NCBI RefSeq assembly: GCF_031877795.1
Contig: NC_133948.1
Coordinates: forward strand, 11,330,948 to 11,394,947
Direction of reading: 5' to 3'
DNA from: Strix aluco
Lineage: Eukaryota > Chordata > Aves > Strigiformes > Strigidae
DNA length: 64,000 bases
The notes beneath the pieces are model-generated. The model searched no databases and was not told the DNA's origin. It saw only the letters and a list, made by a program, of their open reading frames with translations. The translations under genes were made by a program, and so were the position numbers. Shown here piece after piece: positions 1 through 10,040 of this stretch (position 1 is its first letter; each line of letters opens with the position of its first letter).

Positions 1-1459
1 GCATCTTTTCACAGCAAGAATGTGTTGGGGGGGGAGGGGGAGACGGGAAGGAGCTTTGGATTTAAAATGAACTGACTTTGCCTCTCCTTCCCCCTCCAAA
101 GCAATCCAGATTTACATTTCAAAGTCACATAGCTGACAGTGCAGCAAGGTGGGAGCGGTGCTGTCTGAGCTGCCGCTGGGCTGCTGTGGAGGCAGATGGG
201 AGCAGAGTGAGGTGTGTGTGGGCAAAGAGCACAGCAATATGGGGCTGTCGCTGGCTCAGCTGAGCCCCTGGGCTGGAACTGCAGGCGCTCGTCCTGCCCT
301 GGCAGTCCAGGCAGTGCCTGCCGACATGGGGGCTGTGTCTCAGGCTGCCCTCGCTGGCACGGGTAGGGCTCCCCAAAGCGGCGGTGAGACTTCCTGTCCC
401 AGGAGATGCATCTTCACTTCAGAAATCTAAATCTAACAATGTTCAGGGCCTGCTGGGAAGTCTTCCTGTATTTGGCCTAACTCCTAGTGTTGTGTTCTTG
501 CTTTTATGTTTTTAATGGGTTTTTTAAAGTGTCTTGGCTCCCAAAAGCCCCCAGAGCTTATAATCTAAATAGTAAAATCAACAATGAACACAGTTACAAT
601 ATTGTAGTTTTAAAACCCCTTCCAAGTAGTCTCACAGAGTCACGAGTCTGGAAATGCTTGGGTGTATCTTATGCAATAAGCATAATTTGGCAAAACACCT
701 ATATTTTTCTTTCTTCCCTTTTGGCAGAGCCATGCAACTTTGTCTCCTATCAACAGCCCTCTTCTGCTACCTTCTGCTGCACAGAGCCACATGGCTACCC
801 TAGGTAGCACTGTGGGCTCCTGTAGCACAGCTGGCTCTGTGGTCTGGGATAGGAAAAGATAAATACAAGGCAGAGAAATAATAGGCTAGACCTGAAATAC
901 AAGTGTGTACAAGTGGGGTTTTTGGTTTGATTTTGTTTTGTTGTTTTTTCCTTTCAAGCTTCCTGATATGTAAAGAGTCATTCTGCTTATAAACATGATA
1001 GACATGACTCACCATTACTTGGAAGATGGCCCACCAAGGAGCATGAGCCTCATGTTATGTCTCTGACGTGTCCTACCTGTAGAGGAAGTGCAGGAACCTG
1101 CCAATCAGATGTGAAGCAGCACGTCCCAGCCCATGTCCCAGGCCCAAGAGCCCTTGGGGGAGGACCTTAAGGGGCTGGAGACTGGCCCTGGCCTTGTCCC
1201 TGTACCTGTAGGCAGGCACTGCTTGGTTTGCTCTAAATAAAAGCATGGGAGCAAATGGCAGCGTGTGCCATGAGCCGAGTGCAGCCTGACCCTGCCAGTG
1301 TGCTTGACACATCTGGCAAAAGGCTTCAGGCAGTTCAGCACAGTGCCACTGGCTCCGGGTGAGCAGCCTTAGCCTGTGCGGGGCTCACAGCTGCCTGAAG
1401 TGTGATGTTCACCTGCTTCAGGAAGACAACGTTATGCATTTCCCCCTTCTCCTTTCTAG
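1..1459 (+). other. GGT5 intron (3' part)
   Basis: No exon of the pattern CVGLMN...GGGLFFTIY (second coding exon of the family) is visible here, so I read the whole stretch as intron. It starts with a G-rich run (27-47) able to form a G-quadruplex and is otherwise without features I recognise. Confidence 0.6.
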
Positions 1460-1549
1460 GAACAGTGGAGGTGATCAATGCCCGCGAGACAGTCCCACGA
1501 GTGTTTCCACACGATTTGCTGTCTGGCTGTTCTGCTCGTTTCCTCATTG
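1460..1549 (+). CDS. GGT5: GGT5 exon (VINARETVP)
   Basis: Acceptor ctttctag precedes it and donor gtaagg follows. It enters with two bases of a split glycine codon and leaves with one base. It carries the substrate-binding Arg of the NARE motif (equivalent to Arg107 of human GGT1). Its 90-bp length is identical to the equivalent GGT1 exon. Confidence 0.93.
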
Positions 1550-4500
1550 GTAAGGACACAGACTGGGCCGTGAAGGCTGTGTGCCCTCCTGGCATGCTGT
1601 GCACAAAGCTCAGGATGGGGGAACTGAGGACCTTGTTGACTTTATCTGAAGTTCTATTTAATTGCTTGTGCTATTCCTGGATTGATTTTTGCAAAACTAA
1701 AAAAAAAAATGCTAAGTCCATGAAATTCCCATTTTGACACCCTGACCAGTGAAGGGGTGAGTAGCACAGCATGAGGAGAAATCACTATGTAATTTCTCTT
1801 CATAGGAACACTGCATTTCAAGACCAGATTTCCCAAAACACTCATTTCCCAGTACTTCTTACAGAGAAAAATAAGGTCAATAGCTGCTCAGACTTTCTGG
1901 AAATGAAGAAATCAATCTAGTGCGCTTGCCCATGTCCTTACACTGGGGAGGCAACGTGACAGCATCAGGAGTTGAGTTGCTGGGCTCCAGCTTAGCTCAG
2001 CTACCACCTCACTCCCTAGGTGACTCCATATCCATTTGCTGTTACTGCTTCGGCAGCAGGCACTCTCGCTTTAGCAGCACATCTTGGATCTCTCCACATT
2101 TCTTGCTGCATTCATTCTCCTTCTTTTTGGGCGTGTCCTAGTTCCTGGAGGACATGTTTTATCCTTGGGAGAAGAGCCTGAAAAGCAATCAGGAACAGCT
2201 CTGGTTGGAAGGGACAGTTGGAGGTCTCTGCTCCAACTCCTGCTCAAAGCAAAGTGATGTCAGAGTTAGCTCAGCCTGCTTGGGACCTCACATTTTTTAA
2301 CTTTTCCAAGGATGGAGAATTTCACAGCTTTGCTTGTTCTGGCATTTGACCAGGCTCCACATGAGTGCTTTTTCTCTTCTGTTGCTTCTTGTGCTTTCAC
2401 CGTGCACCTCTGGCTCCAGCTTCTCTATACCTCTCCTATTAGGTAGTGGAAGAAATATATGAACAGATAAAGGAAAGAAAAAACAACAACCCTGCTTTCA
2501 GAAGCCTTAGTCCTGCCTGTACAAATCCACACTTCCATTGGAGTGCTTTCAGAGAGGTGGAACAGGCCGATGACTTACTGGGTGTGACACTGCCGTTCTG
2601 CCCTTCAGGTTCCCGCTGGATTGCTGTACCAGGAGAACTTCGTGGGTATGAAGAAGCCCATAAGCGATATGGCCGCTTATCATGGAAAGCCCTGTTTGAA
2701 CCAACTATCAAGCTCCTTTCAGAGCCACTTGTCATTTCCCCAGTTTTGGACAAAATGATCCATCACCCAGCCTTCTCCAGCCCAGGAAAAAGCCTGTGGT
2801 AAGACCCAGGAGTTAAATTGCAGTGTGAGGACCACTGTTCCCTCAGCTTCAGACGTGTCCTCTGACATGCTGATATGGAGCACAGGCTGCTGCTGCAGCC
2901 TCTGCTCAGTAAATACTTGCTATGGAAAGGGAGGGAATAACAGAAGTGTTTTTTTAAAAAAATGTTTTCTGTCAGCTACATTTTTTTTGTAATTTACCGT
3001 GGCTTGGCACAGCAAAACTGTCTGCTAAGCACATCTGCTCATGAGGAGGAGTGGCTTTATGTGGCCTGCCTCCATCTGCGTGGAAATCATACCCTGACAG
3101 CAGGGCCCTACAGCAGACATTCATTTGAGAAGCCCCACTGACCTGAGCCAGAGTCAAAGAGTTAGGTCCCATGGAGGAAACTTTGTCTGGGGGAAGAGTG
3201 CCTGGTGCTATGGGTAGCAATTGGCTGAGAAGAACTTTTCTCCTTGCAGCCTGCAGTGTAGCACTGCCTTGGAAAGTAAACAACATCCATAAACTAAATC
3301 CGCTTTGGGCAGGAAAAAGAGATTGGCCCTGAGGACAGAATAAGCACATGCTGTAAACTGATGGATGTTCTTCTTTAACAGCCCACTGATATGTGACGGT
3401 CAAAGGTTTCTGAAGCATGGAGAGACTTTCAGGTGGCCAGCGCTGCAGCAAACACTGAGAGCTGTAGCAGAAAACGGAGCTGCAGCATTTTATGAGGGAC
3501 AGATAGGAAAGGCCCTGGTGGATGACATTAAGAAGGCTGGTAGGTAACAGTTAATACTAATAGCCAGGACTTTTCCCAGGCCTGTCTATTGGCTAACAGT
3601 GAGTTGGTACCAGGGGAAGACCAACACATGCCATTTGCTTGCCACTTGGGCTGGTACCTGGCATGGGAAGGGGCCACCCTTCCCCAGTTCTTATAACTCA
3701 AGCCCGGAAGTAGGGCTGGCAGCCACCTACTGCTCTGGCAGTTGCCCACAGTGCTCACACACTGGCCTCTCTGACCCCCTCAGGCTTTGTAATGTCCTGG
3801 GATTTGGCGGTAGATGAGGACACACGAAGACATTGCCGTGCTTGGTGGAAGAAATCTGGAATATACAGGGATGGCTCTTTACAAGCTTTACCAAGGCTCT
3901 GATATAGCCTTGATATAGCTCCTGATATAGTAGGAGTTAATGTGCTAATGTCAGCTATCCACCTGGTTTTCTGTTGAAGGGTCCAGTATCTCACTGGAGG
4001 ACCTTCAGGCATACAAAGCAGAGGTGTCCTCAGCTCTGAACATCACCCTGAACAATCACACCACGGTGTTTTCTCCTGGACCGCCCATGGGAGGTGCTGT
4101 GCTCATGTTCATCCTCAAGATATTGGAAGGTAAATTCCTAAGGGGAAAGGGGGAGCAAGAGATATGCAGAGTGTTGCTCTAGAGCAGTAGAAAAATAATG
4201 GGCAGAAATGGAGTTGGCAAGCCAGAACGGGCCCCAAAGCAGCAGTGTGACCGTGCTATGCACCAGGATGATGAACTGGATCATTCTTACAGTGGATCAG
4301 CATCACCATGGCTGCTGCAAAGGCCAAAGGTTACACGATTCCTCAAGGCTTCAAGAGGAACTGAAATCACAGCAGAAATTAGTACTTGGTTGTTCCTGTG
4401 TCCACATCCTGCTAAAGCATAGGGGAAACTTGATAAGAACTGGGATGGGAAAAGGAGGTTCCTTTCAACTCTTTTTCTTTTTTTACAGTTCTTGAAAAAG

Positions 4501-7500
4501 CATTGCCTTGGGTCTATTAACAAAATTATTTAATCCTGCTCCATAGAATATAAACTCTGTGAAGCGTCACTGGCAACACCTGAGGAGAAGGTAGAAACCT
4601 ACCATCGTATTGCAGAGGCCCTGAAGTTTGGCAATATGCTAAAACCCCATATGAATGACCCAGCCTTCTCCGAAGCTCAGGTGAGCTGGCGTGCTGTGCA
4701 GGGGCAGCCGCAGACACCCACAGCACTTACAGCTTCTTCTACATTGCTGCTTGACAGAGAAGGAGCAGGGACATCGATTTCCTGCTATCTTTTCCAAACC
4801 TGCATTGTCACCAACTCATTTTAGCCTATGTGCTAAGCCCTCAAGCGGGCTACCTATTGCCCAGACTAGCCTGCCTGCCAGCACAATGCTACAGTACCAC
4901 GCGATGCTCTGATGACCTCCTGCTTTGCAGCCACAGAAGGAAAGAAAATACTTAGAACAGTGGTGGCTCAGTTGGCCAAGGCAGAGGCAGGATCAGGCCA
5001 TTTACTTTGTCGGCAGTTTCTGTTCAGCTGTAGGCGGGCGCTCACTTGCTTGACAAAGGATGTGCATGTGCTCATGCCAGTGCTGAGGTTCCTCAGTACT
5101 GACCTTGTTTCACTTTCTGTGATGAGTGGCCTGGGGATTCACGCTGCCAGTGCGGGTCCCCAGGCTCTGACTATTGGGGCTGAATCCCCTAGGCTTCCCT
5201 GTGCCCACAGACAGACATGCCTGTGCTTTGGTGACACAAGCTCAATGGTCTTGCTGTGACTGCAGGTGGCGGTGGGGACCATGCTGTCTGACAAGATTGC
5301 TGAGCTAGTCAGAAGCCGAATAGATACCCGTGGTGACCACCCACTCAACCATTACAACTTGTTCGAGTCCCTCTACAACAACAGCTACAAAAGCAAGGGC
5401 ACAAGCCACATCTCTGTGCTCGCTGCAGATGGCAGTGCTGTGTCCGCCACCAGCACCATCAACTACCCGTGAGTAGCCAAGGGGTTGGTAACTGAGTCAC
5501 ACAGGCCACATATCAGGTTCACAGGGCACCTGCAAGGGCTGTTTACCAGAAATACAAAACCCTTGGGCTTCAGATTTAGGCAGTGTCTTACTTGTGAATG
5601 CCTTTTTCATGTGAGAGCAAAGGTCTCTGAGCATCAGCCCAAAGGAACATCACAATTCATGAAGATGTAACAACTTGCTGAGCTCCTGTGAGCTGGGCAA
5701 ATCCCCACACGCACTACTAACAGGGAGCTTATCTCTGGCTCACAGACACCTTTTGGACTCTCTAGCTGGGGCAGCTGTGGGCTGGGAGGAGACAGAGGTA
5801 ACCCACAGGGTGCCATGCTCAGTTAATGGCATCCGCAGCAGGAGGGCACTGACCACTGAAAGGCTACTTCTTTCTCCCCCTGCAGGTTTGGCTCCTTTGT
5901 GTATTCTAACCAAACTGGGATCATTTTAAATAACGAACTCGCTGATTTCTGCATAGCAAACAGAAGCATTAAACCAGGTGAGCATTCTTACCGTCAAAAT
6001 AAAACACAGGGCCAGGAGATGGATATGCAGGCCATGTACAAGTCGGCAGGGACTATCTGTAAACTGCAGGTACTCTTTCCTTTCCTAGGCCTGGGTGAGA
6101 GCAAGCTTGTTTTAGACTAACAGAGGACAAAGCCCTGTAGTGTCACTTGTCTACTCACATATGCCCTTATGTGGAAACATGGGAGCTTTGGTTTCTGACC
6201 AGGGAAATCAGAGGTTAAAAAAAAAAAAAAGCTGAAGCTGATCATTGATTGCATTGATTGATGGGGAGGGGAGGGAAGAAGTGAAGAAACTACTGCTAAG
6301 ACAAGCTTGCTGACTTTTTAGGCTTATCTATGAAAACATATATAGTTGCTGCACAACCAGTAATGCTGTAGGCTTACACAGAGTTCTGTAACTCAGCAGT
6401 GTTGATGCAGAGACATTGCTCTGTGAAATAAGCTGTTCTGGTGCAATCTCCCTTGGGTCTGCCAAGGGAGAGGACACGAGTACTGCAATGGCAGGATTGC
6501 TGCTAATGGCTCCTTGGCTGGGCTGAATGAGCTACAGCAAGACCTGAATACTTGTAGGATGCCCTGCACCAAGACATGCTTCCTAGTTAGCCTGTGCTGT
6601 AAAGGTCCAGTTCCTTGTGAGGTGGGGTCTCAGCACAAGGAAGCTAGTTTGCTGAAGACCCAAGCTTCTTGAGGAATGAGCAGCAGCTTGGTTCTCCATG
6701 GGGAATGCAGGAAGGGTGAGGTAGATAAACTTGTGTGTCCCTCCAACCCCTGTAAGAGCCACATGGGAGGAATCACACTCTCTGCCTCTGCTCTAGGAGA
6801 GAAGCCTCCCTCAGCAATGGTGCCTTCCATTCTCATCTCCAAGACAGGAGACATGCTGGTGATCGGAGGAGCAGGCGGGGCCCGGATTATCAGTGCTACT
6901 ACTATGGTGAGTGAACAGGTACCTCACAGTGACACCTGCCACTGAGCAAGGGGAGCACATGCTGTCCTGAACAGAAGGAATTCCTTTGCTGCTGCTAGTA
7001 CTACTGTGTGGAAGGCAGCAGTGAAGGGGGCCTGCTGCAGACTCAGCCTAGCCTCACTTCTTGTCCCTGGCATTTCTGTGACAAGGGCAGGGGCCAGCTT
7101 CAGCTGTTGAACTGTACTTCCACCAGGAGGGACCAGGAATGGAGGAGGTGGGAAAACCCACAGCAGTCGCCAGTTTTTTCAGCCCTCCCAGATTTCCAGC
7201 CATGGTCAGTCCTACTTGCTCTTTCTACTCAGCCCTCCTCAGGTCTTGACTCCTTGGTGCTTCATTTTATTTGCAATTTAGAAGTCACTAAAAGGCTGCA
7301 GGTTGGAAGCTAGAGCAAGTGCCAGCCACCTCAATTCTTTTTTGAAAGGGAAGACGTTAGAATAGTCAAATAGCAAGCTAAGGAAGTTATTAGGAAGAGA
7401 GGCATTGCCCAAAACCTTGTCGCCCAAAAAATAAACTGATAAGCTATGTGATGGAAAGAAACCACCACCAGACATACACACAGAATAACAAATCTTAATG

Positions 7501-8480
7501 AAGAAGAGCTTGCTGTAGCATGAAGTCTAACAAACAGCAGATAAGGCCACAACAGGAAAAAAGAAGGTGGTTTTTTTTTTTTTTTCCCTTTCGTCTTTCT
7601 TCAACTGGAGAGAAGCATGGGAAAGAATCCGAAAACAAAAAGAACAACCATCAGTAGAAAAATATACGATCCATCAGTAGCTGTTGATTTCAAGGATACC
7701 ACTTTGGCTCAGGGAAAGCATTCTGGGAAGTATCATTGTGTGCTCACCCTGTTCTTATACTTGCCCTGCGCATCTGCTATTTGTCACCATGAAGACAGGA
7801 GACTAGGCTAGTGGGACTTCTGGTCCGATTCAGTGCAGCCTCTCTTACAGTCCAGGTTTGCACCACCCTGCAGGCAGGATTTACAGTAGAGCTGGTCTGG
7901 CTTTACACCAGTGCCAAGGATGGCAGCATGTGACCCAGGTGTTTATTCAGTATCTCCAGTCAGTCACTGTGGGAATCGTTTCATTGCAGGCGATTATAAA
8001 CAAGCTGTGGTTTGGCTATGACTTGGAACATGCCATTTCAGCTCCCATCATGCATACTGAAGATGACAATATCCTGTTTGAGGAACATTTCAGTGAGGTG
8101 AGTGGCTTGTTGAGATCCTTGCTTGGATCTTCTTGTCTTCTTTTGGTGAGAAGAAGCTTGCTTCTGTAACTATCCTGAATAATCCATGTTTTGCTTCTAG
8201 CTAACCTCCTTCTTGCTTAAATCTCACTTTCTCAACCTGACCCCACATACGCATCCTTCATTTTCACACCTGCCAACACAGACCTCAGGCCCCTGCCCCA
8301 TTCACTCCATTTCCTCTTCTCTCCCTGCCACAGGAGGTTAAGAACGGCCTGCTGGGAAGAGGACATAAAGAAAAGAAAACTAAATTTGCAATGAATGTTG
8401 TGCAGGGAATTTCCAAGGAAGGAAAATGCATCTCTGCTTACTCTGATAAAAGGAAGCTGGGCAAGTCAGCTGGATATTAG
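1460..8480 (+). CDS. GGT5: Gamma-glutamyltransferase 5 (GGT5), 5'-partial, ten exons in window
   Basis: GGT5 is a cell-surface N-terminal-nucleophile hydrolase that cleaves gamma-glutamyl bonds of glutathione and its conjugates, and is known for turning leukotriene C4 into D4. Coding exons: 1460-1549, 2609-2798, 3382-3539, 3980-4129, 4547-4680, 5266-5468, 5886-5977, 6797-6906, 7990-8097 and 8334-8480 (TAG stop at 8478-8480). All have AG/GT borders and consistent phases, giving 459 residues plus a split first codon. Family landmarks in order: VINARETVP, VPGELRGYEEAHKRYGRL, GGAVLMFILKILEG, KGTSHISVL with the nucleophilic Thr at 5401-5403, SATSTIN, TGIILNNELADF, VIGGAGG and the C-terminal SAGY. 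GGT5 rather than GGT1 is called from NARETVP, GELRGY, TGIILNNEL and VIGGAGG. The first two coding exons (membrane anchor and following segment) are upstream of the window. It converges on GGT1. One active-site serine is replaced by alanine (see findings). Confidence 0.95.
2203..2380 (-). repeat. CR1 LINE fragment
   Basis: The + strand reads ggttggaagggac, then tccaactcctgctcaaagc, then ccaaggatggagaatttcac. This is the diagnostic order of the 3' region of avian CR1 LINEs read from the 3' end, so the element lies on the - strand. It is diverged, truncated, and sits inside a GGT5 intron. Confidence 0.75.
2609..2798 (+). CDS. GGT5: GGT5 exon (WIAVPGELRGY)
   Basis: Acceptor cttcag, donor gtaaga, 190 bp. 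It encodes the conserved segment VPGELRGYEEAHKRYGRLSW of the large subunit and ends in a split cysteine codon. The GGT1 counterpart is 193 bp, one codon longer. Confidence 0.94.
3382..3539 (+). CDS. GGT5: GGT5 exon (large subunit, ALVDDIKKAG)
   Basis: Acceptor tttaacag, donor gtaggt, 158 bp, the same length as its GGT1 counterpart. It encodes the helical stretch with AAFYEGQIGKALVDDIKKAG, matching the family pattern FYxGxLxxxIVxDI. Confidence 0.93.
3980..4129 (+). CDS. GGT5: GGT5 exon (PPMGGAVLMFILKILEG)
   Basis: Acceptor gttgaag, donor gtaaat, 150 bp, identical in length to the GGT1 counterpart. It begins SSISLEDLQAY and ends GGAVLMFILKILEG, the counterpart of [14 protein letters not shown] in GGT1. 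Two sequons (NIT, NHT) are present. Confidence 0.94.
4547..4680 (+). CDS. GGT5: GGT5 exon (ETYHRIAEALKFGN)
   Basis: Acceptor ccatag, donor gtgagc, 134 bp, one codon shorter than in GGT1. It carries EEKVETYHRIAEALKFGN, matching the family's TYHRIxEAxxFA helix. The arginine-rich AKRTLLGDP run of GGT1 is replaced by NMLKPHMNDP, so this stretch has diverged. Confidence 0.91.
5266..5468 (+). CDS. GGT5: GGT5 exon with catalytic threonine
   Basis: Acceptor gactgcag, donor gtgagt, 203 bp. It contains the autocleavage/nucleophile site KGTSHISV, with the Thr codon at 5401-5403 starting the small subunit, followed by [12 protein letters not shown] (counterparts of Thr399 and Asn401 of human GGT1). It is 15 bp longer than the GGT1 exon. 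The extra five residues lie just before the nucleophile, around YNNSYKSK. Confidence 0.95.
5886..5977 (+). CDS. GGT5: GGT5 exon (TGIILNNELADF)
   Basis: Acceptor ccctgcag, donor gtgagc, 92 bp. It encodes FGSFVYSNQTGIILNNELAD and then FCIANRSIKPG. The Asp equivalent to Asp423 of GGT1 is kept; the preceding Asp is Ala. The exon is 36 bp shorter than in GGT1, so the loop after the Asp is twelve residues shorter. Confidence 0.94.
6217..6230. repeat. A(14) homopolymer
   Basis: Run of fourteen A inside the GGT5 intron between the NNEL and GGAGG exons. No flanking SINE body is recognised. Confidence 0.9.
6797..6906 (+). CDS. GGT5: GGT5 exon (PSAMVPSILI, VIGGAGG)
   Basis: Acceptor gctctag, donor gtgagt, 110 bp. 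It encodes PPSAMVPSILISKTGDMLVI then GGAGGARIISATTM. The paired glycines that form the oxyanion hole are present. The serine pair of the family (Ser451-Ser452 in GGT1) reads Ser-Ala here, with the Ala codon GCA at 6814-6816. Confidence 0.94.
7571..7585. repeat. T(15) homopolymer
   Basis: Run of fifteen T in a GGT5 intron, shortly before an old CR1 copy. No relation to that element is evident. Confidence 0.9.
7700..7852 (+). repeat. Old CR1 3'-end fragment
   Basis: The stretch reads ccctgttcttatacttgccc, then catctgctatttgtcacc, then gactaggctagtgggacttc and ggtccgattcagtgcagcc. This is the typical 3' end of an ancient sauropsid CR1 subfamily (...GGGCTAGATGGACC...GTCTGACCCAGT...). The copy is strongly diverged; its left limit is approximate. 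Confidence 0.7.
7990..8097 (+). CDS. GGT5: GGT5 exon (KLWFGYDLEHAI)
   Basis: Acceptor attgcag, donor gtgagt, 108 bp, in frame at both ends. It encodes AIINKLWFGYDLEHAISAPI, matching the family's AIxxxLWFGxDLxxAIxAP, then EDDNILFEEHFSE. Confidence 0.94.
8334..8480 (+). CDS. GGT5: GGT5 last coding exon
   Basis: Acceptor tgccacag, 147 bp, 48 residues plus TAG. It carries NVVQGISKEGKCISAYSDKR and ends GKSAGY, the family's conserved C-terminus. Confidence 0.95.
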   Translation, partial: EVKNGLLGRGHKEKKTKFAMNVVQGISKEGKCISAYSDKRKLGKSAGY

Positions 8481-10040
8481 CAGAAAGTGCCATCACAACT
8501 CACAAAACCACAGGAGATAACTAGATTCAGAACATGCTTTGGCTTGGACATGCCAATATTGCCTGTTCCTATCAGGATGCCTCCTAGAGTATGGGCAAAA
8601 TTTGTGATTACACCTAATTCCAGTAGACTGCAAGTCACCCTCAGGCAATACAAGGACAGGTCAGCCAGCCTTGTTTAGAGCTACACCCTCCATTACTTAC
8701 GTGATAGATGGAGAAAACGTATTTCTTGAGCACATCAGCTATTCAGAATAAGAGAATACAAAGTGGGAAAGGAAAATTGGTCCAAAACCCACTGTGAACA
8801 CTGTGAAATGACCCAGCTGTATCTTCCATTCCTGCTGGAGAGTCTCAAGAGCAGAAGTGGTTTCTTTCAGGCTGTTGCCACAAGAAGCTTATTATTACTG
8901 GGGCTCAGGGATGTGAAATCAGTAACTATTTTGGTTATGAGGATCACAAGAAGTGTCTGCAGGGTCAGGATTTTAAAATCTTGAGCATCCAGGCTTAGAG
9001 GGTGGGTTTGGAAAGGGAAGAGAGCAAAACTCCACACTCCCCCTCTTGGTTTTCCCATTCAGAGAAATGGATACTTTTCCCAAAGGTAACAGATGAAATC
9101 AGCACACCATAGCACAAGCTGCTGCCCCACTACTCTCTGCCTTGGGGATGCAGAGGACCCCACAAGCTCAGAGTAACTGTGTCAAAGCTTCCTTCAACCC
9201 TGCACACTGGTGACTTTGAGAATAAGCCGCCCATGGGGCGATGTGAATTCCCTGCTCCTGGGATGGGCAGGCTTCAGCTGAGTTCCCCAGGGGCACCTCT
9301 CCTGGTGGCAAGAGGAGTCCAAATCTGTGCCATTTCTCCCTCCTCCATGCTGGCAGAAGAGAAGTTGTTTGGGAAGGCAGGTGAGGATTGCAGTGGAAGA
9401 GCTGTTGGTTTTGGAAGCTTTATAACTTTCTTCAGTATATTCTTCTACAAAAGGATACATGATCAGAAGACTTCATCTGTAGCCATGAGCTCAGCCTGGC
9501 CAGGCAAACACCAGAACTGCTGAGAAGTGATGCAGCACTATCAGGCATTAGCAGAACACTTTTCTCCCGTAACCTAAGGACATGTTCCAACTCCCTGTTT
9601 ACCACAACTAGTCTCTAGTGTTTCCCTAAGATCACAAGGAAGAAACTGTAGGACTACTTAAGAACTATCACCGAGAGAGAAAACTTCTGGAGAAGAGACC
9701 TGAACCCATGCACCTGGACACAAAAGGTCTTTTGCAGTTGTTCCATAACCTTGCCCTGCTCAAAATGGCCAAGAGAATCAATTTAAGAAAAAAAAAGAAA
9801 ACAACCCAAATCTCTTCTCAAATACCCAGGGGCAAGTTCCCACAAACCTCAACAACTCAATTTTCTGAAGGCTTATGAGCTGTACTTCCCTACGGGCACA
9901 GACGGTATTGTGTGTTTCTGAATGTGAGGCCAAACCAGAGCAAGGCACTAGCGGAGCCCTCCCCTACGCATGTTAGTTCTTACCTGACACACAGCCCATG
10001 ATATTCCTAGTACACAAACAAATAAAACCCCTCTGTAAAC
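8481..10040 (+). other. GGT5: GGT5 probable 3' UTR
   Basis: Sequence after the GGT5 stop. The first AATAAA on the + strand is at 10021-10026, with others at 10306-10311 and 11532-11537. The UTR would therefore be about 1.55 kb if the first is used. No repeat is recognised here. The end is an inference from the poly(A) hexamer only. Confidence 0.4.
10021..10026 (+). terminator. Candidate GGT5 poly(A) signal AATAAA
   Basis: First canonical hexamer downstream of the GGT5 stop. Followed by ordinary sequence; cleavage site not determinable. Confidence 0.35.

Noticed and set aside
1-1459. First two GGT5 coding exons
   Set aside because: Searched for the membrane anchor and for the [10 protein letters not shown]...GGGxxFTIY pattern on both strands; not found, so they must be upstream of the window.
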